64,000 bases of DNA from Hyella patelloides LEGE 07179. Lineage in GTDB: Bacteria > Cyanobacteriota > Cyanobacteriia > Cyanobacteriales > Xenococcaceae. Below, piece after piece: positions 1 through 9,329 of this stretch; within the stretch, counting starts at the first letter, position 1, and every line of letters starts with the position of its first letter. The stretch lies in assembly GCF_900659865.1 (NCBI RefSeq), contig NZ_LR213767.1, positions 23,945 to 87,944 of the forward strand, read 5' to 3'. Below the pieces are notes generated by a model. It was not told where the DNA came from and did no database searches. It saw nothing but the letters and a program-made list of their open reading frames with translations. The position numbers and the translations under genes were made by a program.

Positions 1-1266
1 CAAGGATACGAAAGCTGCCACATCCAAATACTGGAGAAATTTGAGGCAAAGGCTTATATGCTTGCCCCCATTTTTAAAGGAGAGCAACTTTGGGGACTGC
101 TAGCAGCCTACCACAACAGTGAACCACGCAACTGGAGTGAGAACGAGCTAAGGCTATTGACCCAGGTGGCTGCCCAGCTAGGGGTTGTCATACAGCGAGC
201 AGAGTACCTACAGCAGCTAAATCTTCAGCAGCAGCAATTGGCTGAAGCAGCAGAACGAGAGAAAACAGACAAAGAAAGGCTACAAAGAGAAACATTAAGC
301 TTGCTCAGAACCATAGAGCCTTCTTTACAAGGAGATTTGACTGTAAAAGTTCCTCTCTGGGAAGATGAAGTAGGTACGATCGCTGACGCTTACAATACTA
401 CCTTACAAACTTTGCGAGAACTAGTAAAACAGGTAAAATCCTCTGCGGAAAAAGTAGATCAAACCTGTAGTAATAGTAAACTTGCTGTTGGTCAACTATC
501 TTACCAAGCCCAAAAACAATCCCAGGACTTAAGACAAGCCTTGAAGGAACTACAGCAAATGGTAGAGTTGATTGCCCAGGTAGCGGTTAATGCCCAGCAA
601 GTAGATAAGGCAGTACTAGATGCTAATCGAACTGTTCAAGCAGGAGATTCAGTCATGAAGGAAACCGTAGCAGGAATTGCGGAAATTAGAGAAACCGTGG
701 CGGAAACAGCTAAAAAGCTCAAAAATCTGGGAGAATCATCGCAAAAAATTGCCAAAGTTGTCAACCTAATTGATAACTTCGCTAATCAAACTAATCTATT
801 AGCTATTAATGCTGCCATTGAAGCAACTCGTGCTGGTGAATATGGACGGGGTTTTGCTGTAGTAGCCGATGAAATCAGAACCCTAGCTTATCAGTCTGCT
901 AATGCGGGTACAGAAATTGAACGCTTAGTACAGGAAATCCGCACCGAGACTCAATCAGTCACCGAGGCAATGGAATTAGGTATTATGCAGGTTGTTAAAG
1001 GGACGGAATTAGTCAATAAAACTCGCCAGAGCCTTGATGAAATCTCCTCAGCAACCAACCAGATTAGCGATCGAGTCCAACAGATTACCGCTTCGACTTC
1101 AACTCAAACTGAACAGTCGCAGTTGATGACTAAAGCGATGACAGATGTGGCTGATATAGCGCATAAAACCTCTTCAAACTCGGTCAATATCGCTTCTTTA
1201 TTTGAGGAATTGCTCGTCACCTCTGAACAATTACAGACCAGCGTCAGTAAATTCAAAATCGATTAG
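1..1266 (+). CDS. Methyl-accepting taxis protein, C-terminal part (GAF + MCP signalling domain), cut by window edge
   Basis: The frame is open from base 1, so the first in-window ATG (58) is not the start; the N-terminus lies outside the window. Visible residues 1-75 are the second half of a GAF domain (Cys-His near the window edge, then [17 protein letters not shown]). A coiled-coil linker follows, then a long helical signalling domain whose hairpin tip is [19 protein letters not shown] and [15 protein letters not shown], the classic MCP core that contacts CheA/CheW. In cyanobacteria such GAF-MCP proteins (PixJ/PilJ types) control type IV pilus phototaxis. Hybrid cheA and cheW follow on the same strand, so it is very likely the receptor of that operon. 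Whether the GAF binds a bilin cannot be settled because most of the domain is missing. Confidence 0.93.
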   Translation, partial: QGYESCHIQILEKFEAKAYMLAPIFKGEQLWGLLAAYHNSEPRNWSENELRLLTQVAAQLGVVIQRAEYLQQLNLQQQQLAEAAEREKTDKERLQRETLSLLRTIEPSLQGDLTVKVPLWEDEVGTIADAYNTTLQTLRELVKQVKSSAEKVDQTCSNSKLAVGQLSYQAQKQSQDLRQALKELQQMVELIAQVAVNAQQVDKAVLDANRTVQAGDSVMKETVAGIAEIRETVAETAKKLKNLGESSQKIAKVVNLIDNFANQTNLLAINAAIEATRAGEYGRGFAVVADEIRTLAYQSANAGTEIERLVQEIRTETQSVTEAMELGIMQVVKGTELVNKTRQSLDEISSATNQISDRVQQITASTSTQTEQSQLMTKAMTDVADIAHKTSSNSVNIASLFEELLVTSEQLQTSVSKFKID

Positions 1267-1405
1267 TTTGACGATTAATTACTAGGTTTTCCTGCCGAAG
1301 CCCTTGAGGACGTAAGAGCTATTGGCCTTTAGCTATTAGCTCTGAGCTTTCTTCTAATTCACATTAGACGCATCAATCATCATTGTAGCCGTATAGGAGA
1401 AGTAT

Positions 1406-4400
1406 ATGACCAACGAGCAAGATATCCGAAACCAAGTATATCAGTGTTTTCTTACCGAAGCTTCTTCTCTACTGCCAGCGCTCGAGCAAGACCTTTTGAG
1501 TGTTCTGGAAGAGCCCAGTATCGATAAAATTCATAACTTGATGCGAAATGCTCATACCTTTAAAGGTTCTGCTGCTAGTGCAGAACGAGAAACTATTCGC
1601 ACCGTGGCTCATCATTTAGAAGATGTCTTTAAAGCTCTCTATAGCCCTAATATAAACTGGGACGAGGAATTATCCGCACTACTCTGGGAATGTTATGAAT
1701 GTCTCCGTGAATCAGTGACAGCAGAAATAGCTCAATCGTTCGAGCGATCGCAATATCAACCAAAGCACACCGATAGTACTCTTGAGGAAACTGAGATTCT
1801 CAACCGAGTAGCTGTAGTTTTTGCCAAACTACAAACTAAACTAGGGGATTTTTTCGATCGCGAAGCTCCCCTGCCTACTTCAGAAGAGTTGGGTTTTGAT
1901 GTCGTTGGCTCTATCTTTGCCGAAAGTATGCAGCAAGAATTACAACAATTGGCAGCTATATTGGCAACAGAGAATTCTGAGCAAGTTGCTATTACCTTAA
2001 GTTCCGAAGCCGAGTTTTTTATCGGCATAGCGGAGTCCTATAATCTTCCTGGCATGAAAGAACTTGCCCAAACAATTTTAACTGCCCTAAAGCAACATCC
2101 GAACCAAGCTATCCTAATCGCTAAATTGGCTTTAGAAGACTTACAAAAAGCACGAACTGCTGTCCTCGATGGCGATCGCTATCGTGGTGGAGAACCTTCC
2201 ATAGCTTTGCGGGAGCTAGCAGCACAAGGATCGTCGTCGTCATCATCTTCTTCTCTTACTCATTTAGATCGACTAGTCAAAGCAACCAACTCAAAGTTAT
2301 TTCTCGAACCAGAAACTCCTGAAGATACCTCAGAAAGCGAGTCAGAAGTTTCTTTAGAGCCAGTACCAGTAGAGCCAAATTATCAACAATTAGGGACTAC
2401 TGTTTCACCACAAGAGCAGCAAGCTCCCGATACTGTCTCTAGTCGTCAGTTGAATGCTGGAGATGCTATAGACCAAATTTTACAAAAAATAGGATTAGAT
2501 CGGCAAGAGTCTGAAGTTTCTGAAGACTCAGATTTTTCTCATCAGTCCGATCGAGAGCAGAAGACAACACCACCAAAATCTGATTTTTCTTCTCAATCAT
2601 CAGGAAAAGAGGTTCGGGTAGATTTGCTACAACTCAAACGCCTCAACTCTATATTCGGTGAATTAACGATCGCTCAAAACCAGCAGACATTGCAAACTAA
2701 CCAGTCCCAGGAGAATACTCAGAAAACACTGAAGCAGTTGCAAAGGTGTCAGCAAGGGTTGAACCTAATACGAGATTGGTCAGATAAATATTGTTCTGCT
2801 CAAAGGGAAAAATTACCTCATTCCCAAGCTAGTGAGGGCGCGTCCCCATCCTTGATAGGAGAGAGGTTTGATTCTCTGGAAATGGATGCCTACAGCGAGA
2901 TGCACATTTTGATTCAATCGGTAAGGTCGACAATGGTGCAGTTGCAGTCAAACATCGAAGAAGTTGATTTTTCCGTCAGGCAATCCCAACTGATGCTCAA
3001 AAAGAAAGGGAAACTCCTAGCTGATGCTCAGGACAATTTGCTTCAAGCGCGTATGCTTCCTTTAGGTCTACTTTTAAAGAGATTTCCACCCATTATCAAG
3101 CAACTTGCTACTGTTAATCGTAAACCTGCCCAGCTAGAACTGATTGGTACACACATTTTAATCGATAAGAGTATTGCAGAAAATTTATTCGATCCTTTAC
3201 TTCATTTAGTGCGTAATGCGATCGCCCATGGCATTGAGTCTCCTGAAATGCGCCGTCAACGAGGTAAATCAGAAACTGGCAGCATTAGAATTCATGCTTA
3301 CCATCAAGGTAACCGTACCATAATTGAAGTGGCAGATGACGGGCAGGGACTGAACTGGGAGCGAATTCGTGTCTCTGGTGTAGAACAGCAACTACTTGAC
3401 CCCGATCGAGCAGAAATAGCTTCAGAGAGGGAACTGGCAGAGCTTCTATTCGAGCCTGGTTTCTCTACAACAGAACAGATTACTGAGTTGTCTGGTAGGG
3501 GAGTAGGACTAGATGTAGTTCGCAGTCAGATTCAGAGACTTCAAGGCTCAGTCACAGTTAGTTCTGTTGCAGGAGAAGGAACAGTATTCTCGCTACATCT
3601 TCCTTTGGTCTTAATCACAGCCAAGATGCTAGTTTGTCAGTCTAACGGACTTTCTTATGCCTTGCTGACAGAGTCGATCGAACGGGTGTTGCAACCAGAA
3701 CCCGATCGGATTAGCTCCCAAACCATTATTCAAGGGCATCCCCATCAGAAGTTTTTATTGTGGGGAGAGGGTAAAGAAAGACAACAAGTACCCATTAGAA
3801 CCCTTGCCAGCTTGTTAGCTTACAGTTTTCCCACTGATAGTTTCTCTGATTCAATTCCGACCCAGCGTCAAAAAATAGCTCCTCTAGTAATGCTACAGCA
3901 GCAAGACCAACTCTTGTGTCTCGAAGTAGAACAAATTGTGACTAAGCAGGAATTCGCAATTAAATCTTTGGGTAAAAAGCCTACCTTACCTAGCTACATT
4001 CAGGGATATAGCGTCCTCAGTAACAGTCGTTTGGTTATGGTTCTAGATCCATTAGAATTAGTTAACCAGACTTGGAGTCAGTTTAATTCTTCTCGGCAAG
4101 CTAGGATATTGCCTGAATCCATTACAGTTTCGACTTCTCCCCTAAACTGGTCGGCTGAAATAGAACAGTCGAGTTTACCCACTAGCAATTCCTCAAGCGA
4201 TCGATTACTTAGTCCTTCTGGTAGCTTAAATTCCACCTTGGCACTACAAGGACAGTCAATCTTAATTGTCGATGATTCCCCTACTCAAAGAAAACTGCTG
4301 GTCTTGATGTTAGAAAAAGCTGGTTGCTCTGTTCTACAAGCAGAAGATGGGCAAGAAGCACTCACTCAATTACGTCAGCATTCAGAAATTAAAATCATAA

Positions 4401-4642
4401 TTTGTGATATCGAGATGCCCAAGGTGAATGGATTTGAGTTTTTGCATGCCTATCATCAAGATGCTAACTTGTCGCCAGTGGATACGATCGTGTTAACTTC
4501 TCGTAGTAGTCTTAAGCATCGCCAAATGGCTTTTGAATTGGGAGCTAGGGCATATTTAACCAAGCCTTACTCTGAGCAGAAATTGCTTAGTTTGCTATCC
4601 GACTTGATCTCTCAAAAAACAGCAAATATCTCAGTTTCTTAG
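1406..4642 (+). CDS. cheA: Hybrid chemotaxis/phototaxis histidine kinase CheA with C-terminal receiver
   Basis: A 1078-residue protein. The N-terminal Hpt domain has the phosphorylatable His50 in NAHTFKGSAAS. An acidic/serine-rich linker (about 265-420) follows, then a dimerisation region, an HATPase domain (N box HLVRNAIAHGIE, G boxes ADDGQGL and GRGVGLDVV), a CheW-like domain (about 740-870) and a receiver (ILIVDDSP; phosphoacceptor Asp1001 in CDIEMPKVNG; Lys in LTKPYS). Fusion of CheA to a receiver is the PixL/PilL arrangement of cyanobacteria. It would autophosphorylate on His50 and pass phosphate to its own receiver and to separate CheY-like proteins, none of which is in this window. The start is ATG preceded by AGGAGAAGT, a good ribosome site. 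All key residues seen are intact. Confidence 0.96.
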   Translation: MTNEQDIRNQVYQCFLTEASSLLPALEQDLLSVLEEPSIDKIHNLMRNAHTFKGSAASAERETIRTVAHHLEDVFKALYSPNINWDEELSALLWECYECLRESVTAEIAQSFERSQYQPKHTDSTLEETEILNRVAVVFAKLQTKLGDFFDREAPLPTSEELGFDVVGSIFAESMQQELQQLAAILATENSEQVAITLSSEAEFFIGIAESYNLPGMKELAQTILTALKQHPNQAILIAKLALEDLQKARTAVLDGDRYRGGEPSIALRELAAQGSSSSSSSSLTHLDRLVKATNSKLFLEPETPEDTSESESEVSLEPVPVEPNYQQLGTTVSPQEQQAPDTVSSRQLNAGDAIDQILQKIGLDRQESEVSEDSDFSHQSDREQKTTPPKSDFSSQSSGKEVRVDLLQLKRLNSIFGELTIAQNQQTLQTNQSQENTQKTLKQLQRCQQGLNLIRDWSDKYCSAQREKLPHSQASEGASPSLIGERFDSLEMDAYSEMHILIQSVRSTMVQLQSNIEEVDFSVRQSQLMLKKKGKLLADAQDNLLQARMLPLGLLLKRFPPIIKQLATVNRKPAQLELIGTHILIDKSIAENLFDPLLHLVRNAIAHGIESPEMRRQRGKSETGSIRIHAYHQGNRTIIEVADDGQGLNWERIRVSGVEQQLLDPDRAEIASERELAELLFEPGFSTTEQITELSGRGVGLDVVRSQIQRLQGSVTVSSVAGEGTVFSLHLPLVLITAKMLVCQSNGLSYALLTESIERVLQPEPDRISSQTIIQGHPHQKFLLWGEGKERQQVPIRTLASLLAYSFPTDSFSDSIPTQRQKIAPLVMLQQQDQLLCLEVEQIVTKQEFAIKSLGKKPTLPSYIQGYSVLSNSRLVMVLDPLELVNQTWSQFNSSRQARILPESITVSTSPLNWSAEIEQSSLPTSNSSSDRLLSPSGSLNSTLALQGQSILIVDDSPTQRKLLVLMLEKAGCSVLQAEDGQEALTQLRQHSEIKIIICDIEMPKVNGFEFLHAYHQDANLSPVDTIVLTSRSSLKHRQMAFELGARAYLTKPYSEQKLLSLLSDLISQKTANISVS

Positions 4643-4659
4643 CAGAGAAGATTTTACTT

Positions 4660-5139
4660 ATGTTCAACACCCATTTTCCACCCCAACGACTCTCTCACAT
4701 TACTTCTGATGTTAAATTACTCAAAGTGCTTGTGTTTGAGATGGCAAATCATTTTTTCGCTTTGCCAATTAGTACGATCTTCAAGGTAATCAACTGTCCT
4801 CCTGTTACTAATACAGCAGATAGCAGTTTGGGAATCACAGATTTTGAAGGGCAAACCGTAACTGTTGTCAATCTTGCTCAGAAATTATCTCCCCAGAATT
4901 CTGCTACTGAGCGAATGCAAAAACGCTTTTTAATCCTGAGCCAAACTCGCCAAGGCGAACTCTATGGAATTCCTATTGATAATTCTCCTGCTTTGATAGA
5001 ACTACCAATGGATAACATTCGTCCATTACCTTTGTCTGCTAGCCAAGTTAACCCTCTTAATATTGCTACTCATGTAGCTATTTTGCCAAAATCTGAGGGT
5101 TCTCTCAAAATTTTTTTACTAGGGCATATAGTCAATTAA
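4660..5139 (+). CDS. cheW: CheW-like adaptor protein
   Basis: A 159-residue single-domain protein that starts 17 bases after the cheA stop, so almost certainly co-transcribed. It has the CheW pattern: LKVLVFEMANHFFALPISTIFKVI near residues 22-45, a central GITDFEGQTVTVVNL strand pair, and RFLILSQTRQGELYGIPID. CheW couples the MCP receptor tip to the CheA P5 domain. No enzymatic residues are expected. Together with the two upstream genes it gives the order receptor, kinase, adaptor. Confidence 0.9.
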   Translation: MFNTHFPPQRLSHITSDVKLLKVLVFEMANHFFALPISTIFKVINCPPVTNTADSSLGITDFEGQTVTVVNLAQKLSPQNSATERMQKRFLILSQTRQGELYGIPIDNSPALIELPMDNIRPLPLSASQVNPLNIATHVAILPKSEGSLKIFLLGHIVN

Positions 5140-5140
5140 A

Positions 5141-5212
5141 CTAGATCGTGGTGGCGACTAAATAAACAGCCCCCAAAAAATTTTTGGCAGTTTTATCGTA
5201 GCGCGTCGCAAT
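5141..5212 (-). pseudogene. Scrap of an IS5-type transposase C-terminus
   Basis: Read on the minus strand these 72 bases give IATRYDKTAKNFLGAVYLV then ATTI and a stop. This is the very common C-terminal end of IS5-group DDE transposases (ATRYDKTA.NFL.A). Nothing else of the element remains. It is in the same frame as, and begins immediately after, the stop codon of the minus-strand gene at 5213-6808. It marks an old insertion or deletion endpoint. Confidence 0.75.
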
Positions 5213-6808
5213 CTAATTAAAATTCCTAGTTACTCTAAGTGGCTCGTTATCTTTTAAATGCTCTACTTTTGTGGTTAGCTCCCAATGGGATTTTAATTGC
5301 CCTAATTGAAAAGTGCGACTCATGACAACATAGATTGAGGTTTGATCGACTCCAATACCCGCAGAATGTACCTTAGCCCAAGAGTCGGCGTATAACTCAT
5401 CATAGACTTGCCAATGTCCATCTTGCCAAGATAAACAACGGAAAAACTTAAAAGGTGTGGATTTTTTCCCTGTAATGAGGATTTTTTGTAAGATAGTGCG
5501 GATGAGATTGGGAAAGAATCGCCCGATACTAAGCATAACTAACCGCAGCGCAATTAAGTTAAAGGGGTTCATTTGCTTTTGTTTTGCCCAACCTAAAGAA
5601 CCAGATATAGTTATCTTATCGTCTTCTACAGTGATTTTATAGTTACCAATCAGATGTCCTACAGCATTTTTTAGTTTACTTCCTTCTACCACCAATAAGG
5701 AAAATTGAGTATCGGAAGCAATTAACTTACCATCACGAAATAGTTTAAACACACCTCCTTTATTCAAGGCTAAATATAGCTCTGTATCGTCACGACGATC
5801 TATTAAGATACCTCCCTCTTGTAACCAAAAACGCTCTTTGGGTAGAGGTTTTAAAGGAGGGCGAGCGGGTATATAATCACGCCATGCTAGCAAATAATTC
5901 CAGGTATGATGTCCAATTATGCGATCATCACTGTAACAAGCACCTAAACCATTAGCTAATCCTTGTAAAAAGCGATCGTTGATATTTAATGCTTCGGGTA
6001 ACCATTTTCCCACTAATTCAAAACCATGAGGAAAGAAATTGTAAGTATTACGACTGGTATATTCTCCTCCATAAGAGCCGTCAGGATGGACAAATTGAGC
6101 AGTTAAGAGAGTTGCTTTCGCGATCGCGTCTCGTAATCTATTATTAGGGTTAAGCTCGTATACCCTTGCTAAACAGGAAATAGTTAAAGTGTGGTAGCCT
6201 GGATCGCAGCCTTCGTATTCTTGAAACCAGCCTTCAGAATTTTGCCAAGATAATACTTGTTCGAGGCGTTGTGCTTTACTCTCATCCCAACGATCTAGTT
6301 TGAGTAATTGAGATAATAGCTCTAAGCACAGTACTATTAATGCCTGGTGATTAGTTAATCTGCCACTTTCTTGATGATGAGCTAACCAATCGGCTCTTCT
6401 GACTAAAAATTTTAAGGTTTCGGAGTTATCTAACTCCATTAGGGTATAGCTATCGATAAAAGCTAGTAAAGAAAAGGCTGCTGCTCCTGCTGCTCGCTCA
6501 TACGGGAAATAATCATCACAAGAGCCATTACTATGAGAGCTTCTTAAACCATAAAGAATACCCGCCTCGATCCATTCTTTGAGTATCGGTTGCTGATAAA
6601 ATTGATTATCAGGTAAGTCTGTATGGTATGCCAACGCCAGAGGATAGACAAATTCTTGAGACATTCCCGCAGGAAAATCTATTACCTTGTATTGCCAAAA
6701 GGTGCGATCAAAGCAACCATAGGTAGGACTGTGAGGATTACGATCTAGTAGGGTTAATATTTTAGGAATTTGCGCTAAAGCTTCGCGAGCAAATAAGTCT
6801 CTATTCAT
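5213..6808 (-). CDS. Uncharacterised protein, likely alpha/alpha-barrel plus beta-sandwich (polysaccharide-lyase-like architecture)
   Basis: A 531-residue protein when started at the ATG at 6808, which is preceded by AAAGGGGAATT, a strong ribosome site; an upstream in-frame start at 6841 would add 11 residues. No signal peptide or membrane segment is evident. The first about 320 residues are helical, with repeated patterns such as WQNSEGWFQEYEGCDPGYHTL and FVHPDGSYGGEYTSRNTYNFFPHGFE, as in alpha/alpha toroids of carbohydrate-active enzymes. The last 200 residues look beta-rich. The resemblance to heparinase/alginate-lyase-like folds is inference from pattern only; no catalytic residues are assigned. 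Its divergent neighbour at 7119 is a membrane protein and a GT83 enzyme follows, so a glycan role is possible but unproven. Confidence 0.7.
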   Translation of the reverse strand: MNRDLFAREALAQIPKILTLLDRNPHSPTYGCFDRTFWQYKVIDFPAGMSQEFVYPLALAYHTDLPDNQFYQQPILKEWIEAGILYGLRSSHSNGSCDDYFPYERAAGAAAFSLLAFIDSYTLMELDNSETLKFLVRRADWLAHHQESGRLTNHQALIVLCLELLSQLLKLDRWDESKAQRLEQVLSWQNSEGWFQEYEGCDPGYHTLTISCLARVYELNPNNRLRDAIAKATLLTAQFVHPDGSYGGEYTSRNTYNFFPHGFELVGKWLPEALNINDRFLQGLANGLGACYSDDRIIGHHTWNYLLAWRDYIPARPPLKPLPKERFWLQEGGILIDRRDDTELYLALNKGGVFKLFRDGKLIASDTQFSLLVVEGSKLKNAVGHLIGNYKITVEDDKITISGSLGWAKQKQMNPFNLIALRLVMLSIGRFFPNLIRTILQKILITGKKSTPFKFFRCLSWQDGHWQVYDELYADSWAKVHSAGIGVDQTSIYVVMSRTFQLGQLKSHWELTTKVEHLKDNEPLRVTRNFN

Positions 6809-7118
6809 AATTCCCCTTTGTTGCACCCTAAATGGTTTCAAGTAATTTAGATTTTATTCACTAAATTAAAAATAGAATAATTGTAAATGTAACAATACCT
6901 AAAACTATGTATTGTTAAAAAATATTCACATCTTTTACATAAATAAACACAGATACAAGCGAATTATCAAACTATGTTGTCTGAGCTTTTTACGAAAATA
7001 GATTAATATAATTATTTGTAGGATGGGTATAGCTATTGCCAAAATCATTTAGATATTTAGCTTTTGGCAAACTTGCTTAAACTCGACCTTAAATAAGATA
7101 TTTTAATTAATATATTCA

Positions 7119-8792
7119 GTGAAACTTTTTTTAAAATCCAAATCCAATTTTTGGCTTACTGTAAGTATTATTACAGCGATTTTATTTAGTCTTAGTGGAT
7201 TAAAAATTGCTTTACAGTCTCCCTATACAGTACAAGATGATGCCAGACAGTATATCTTTTGGATGCAGCAGTTTAATGGTAATGGGTTTTGGCAAAACGA
7301 TTTGATTGCTGATTATTTTAAATCTGTAACCCCTGTGGGATTTACTAATTTATATAGGCTAGTTGGTAGCTTAGGTATAGATGTCTTTTTCTTTAATAAA
7401 ATATCAACTTTAATCATTGGTGTTACGACAACTATTTATTGTTTTTTAGTTTGTGTAGAAATTTTTCCCATACCTTTTGCTGGTTTTATTAGTAGCCTAT
7501 TGCTTAATCAAAATCTTTGGATGGTAGATGATTTGTCTTCAGGTACGCCAAGAGCCTTTATTTACGTTTTCTTATTAGCATTTATTTATTATCTATTACG
7601 ACAAAATTTAATCTTGTGTTTATTAATGATACTGTTACAGGGTTTATTTTATCCTCAAGCTGTTTTAATTTCTGTTATGGTTTTAAGTTTAAGGTTATTG
7701 CAGTATCAGAAACCTCAAAAGATTGAATTATGGGGGTTATTTGTAAGCGTTATTATTTTAGCTGCTTATGGTTTTAAAACATCTAATTTTGCACCAGTTG
7801 TTACCGCTAGTCAAGCAAAATTATTACAAGAGTTTTTGCCAGAAGGAAGGAGTGCTTTTTTTTCAGATAGCTTCAGTGGATTTTGGTTAACTGGCAGAAG
7901 AAGTGGGTTTTTCACAATTGAATGGCAATACAGTTTGATGTGTATTTATGGAATTAGCTTATGGTGGTTACAACAGTATCCTAATCGCTTTCCTTTAGTC
8001 AAAGAAATCAAACCACAAATCAAAGTTTTATTGGAATTATTTCTGGCTTCAGTATTATTATTTTTATTAGCGCATCTTTTACTATTTAGACTACATTTAC
8101 CTGCCCGTTATACCCATCATACTCAGAGAATTATTATTGCTTTAATTGACGGTATTACGATCGCAGTTATTTTTAATAAATTTATTTCATGGATTGACAA
8201 CATATTTTGTAAGAAAAGTTATGTAAACATTTCTACGAGATTCATTTGCTTAATAGCTTTAATTTGTATATTACTTTATCCTACCTATGCCGTGCAAAGC
8301 TATCCTGAAAGATTAGGTTATGTAACAGGGGAATCCGAGGAGCTTTATCAATTTTTGCAACAACAACCCAAAGATATTTTAATTGCTACCCTGAGTAAAG
8401 AAGCAGATTTTATTCCTAGTTTAGCAGCACGCTCTGTATTAGTAGCAAAAGAATATGCTATCCCTTACCATCGAGGTTATTATCAACAAATTAGCCAGCG
8501 AGTTCAAGATTTAATCTCAGCACAGTATAGCTTAGAGCAAAATACCCTAGTTGATTTTATTAAAAAATATAACGTTGATTTACTATTAATAGATAATAAC
8601 TCTTTTACTGTAGAATACCTGACAAATAATCAGTGGCTACAACAATTTAAAATAGAAACTAACCGCGCTATCGATCTCTTAAAAAATAAACAAAAACCCA
8701 TTTTAATACATTACAGCGATCGCTGTAATGTATTTAAAACAAAAAATCAGATTTTATTAGATACAAGCTGCATAGTAAAATTAATCAAATAA
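7119..8792 (+). CDS. Polytopic membrane protein of unknown function, possibly GT-C-like
   Basis: A 557-residue protein with a GTG start. Hydrophobic segments lie near residues 14-30, 90-130, 145-195, 200-220, 265-285, 300-325, 335-355 and 370-390, followed by a soluble C-terminal third. After the first membrane segment comes an acidic loop VQDDARQYIFWMQQF, and later DDLSSGTPRAFIY; an acidic residue in the first loop is typical of GT-C glycosyltransferases, but no family signature is complete. The C-terminal region (QQPKDILIATL, NVDLLLIDNNSF) resembles a small soluble domain. It stands before a GT83-type gene on the same strand, though 537 bases separate them. Function unknown. Confidence 0.75.
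   Translation: MKLFLKSKSNFWLTVSIITAILFSLSGLKIALQSPYTVQDDARQYIFWMQQFNGNGFWQNDLIADYFKSVTPVGFTNLYRLVGSLGIDVFFFNKISTLIIGVTTTIYCFLVCVEIFPIPFAGFISSLLLNQNLWMVDDLSSGTPRAFIYVFLLAFIYYLLRQNLILCLLMILLQGLFYPQAVLISVMVLSLRLLQYQKPQKIELWGLFVSVIILAAYGFKTSNFAPVVTASQAKLLQEFLPEGRSAFFSDSFSGFWLTGRRSGFFTIEWQYSLMCIYGISLWWLQQYPNRFPLVKEIKPQIKVLLELFLASVLLFLLAHLLLFRLHLPARYTHHTQRIIIALIDGITIAVIFNKFISWIDNIFCKKSYVNISTRFICLIALICILLYPTYAVQSYPERLGYVTGESEELYQFLQQQPKDILIATLSKEADFIPSLAARSVLVAKEYAIPYHRGYYQQISQRVQDLISAQYSLEQNTLVDFIKKYNVDLLLIDNNSFTVEYLTNNQWLQQFKIETNRAIDLLKNKQKPILIHYSDRCNVFKTKNQILLDTSCIVKLIK
8705..8734. repeat. 30-base perfect palindrome centred on HIP1, inside a coding region
   Basis: Bases 8705-8719 are the exact reverse complement of 8720-8734, and the centre is GCGATCGC. 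It lies within the last 90 bases of the preceding membrane-protein gene and encodes part of its C-terminal tail (HYSDRCNV). HIP1 is common in cyanobacteria, but palindromy extending 11 bases on each side of it is not expected by chance. Confidence 0.85.
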
Positions 8793-9329
8793 ATTCTAGT
8801 AGCATTATTACCTGTCGATCGTATACTGTTGCTGTTTTTTTAGTATCTTGGATTTAAACAACAACAAAATTCTTCTTTCGATCTAACATCAAATTCTTGG
8901 CAAATCGAGTTCAATTTAAAGTAGATTTAAGATAGTTTATAAAAAATTAGATCGTGAGTTAACAGTAACTTCCAATAGATTTTCACGATTTAATTTTAAC
9001 ATTTTACACAATATTCTAATGCTATATTTTGTTGATAAATTTGATAATATTTTAATTATTTCCAGATTTTTTTTGATTTTTTAAAACATTCATACAGTGT
9101 ATATACTTGTAACAAAGCCAGAACATTTAAATATATTAAACTAAATTAATAGATCTCAATTGAAGCTCTCTGCAACTTTGCACCAAACTAAGCGGGACTT
9201 GTACCCATCGCATTAGGGTATAAACGACTCTGCACGAGATTCAAAATAGTTTATGATGGATAACCATTACATTTATTCAGTCTTCAATCTCTAATGATAA
9301 TTGATAACTGATAACCAACAACTGATAAA
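8793..9329. other. Intergenic region, AT-rich, no gene recognised
   Basis: No open frame resembling a gene was found on either strand. Around 9172-9260 the composition is more balanced, with a small possible hairpin (GTACCC...GGGTA at 9197-9219). It could belong to the 5' leader of the 9330 gene or to a small RNA; no known RNA family was recognised. Confidence 0.4.

Noticed and set aside
8793..9329. A tRNA or known small RNA in the gap
   Set aside because: No cloverleaf, T-arm motif or family signature could be found by eye.
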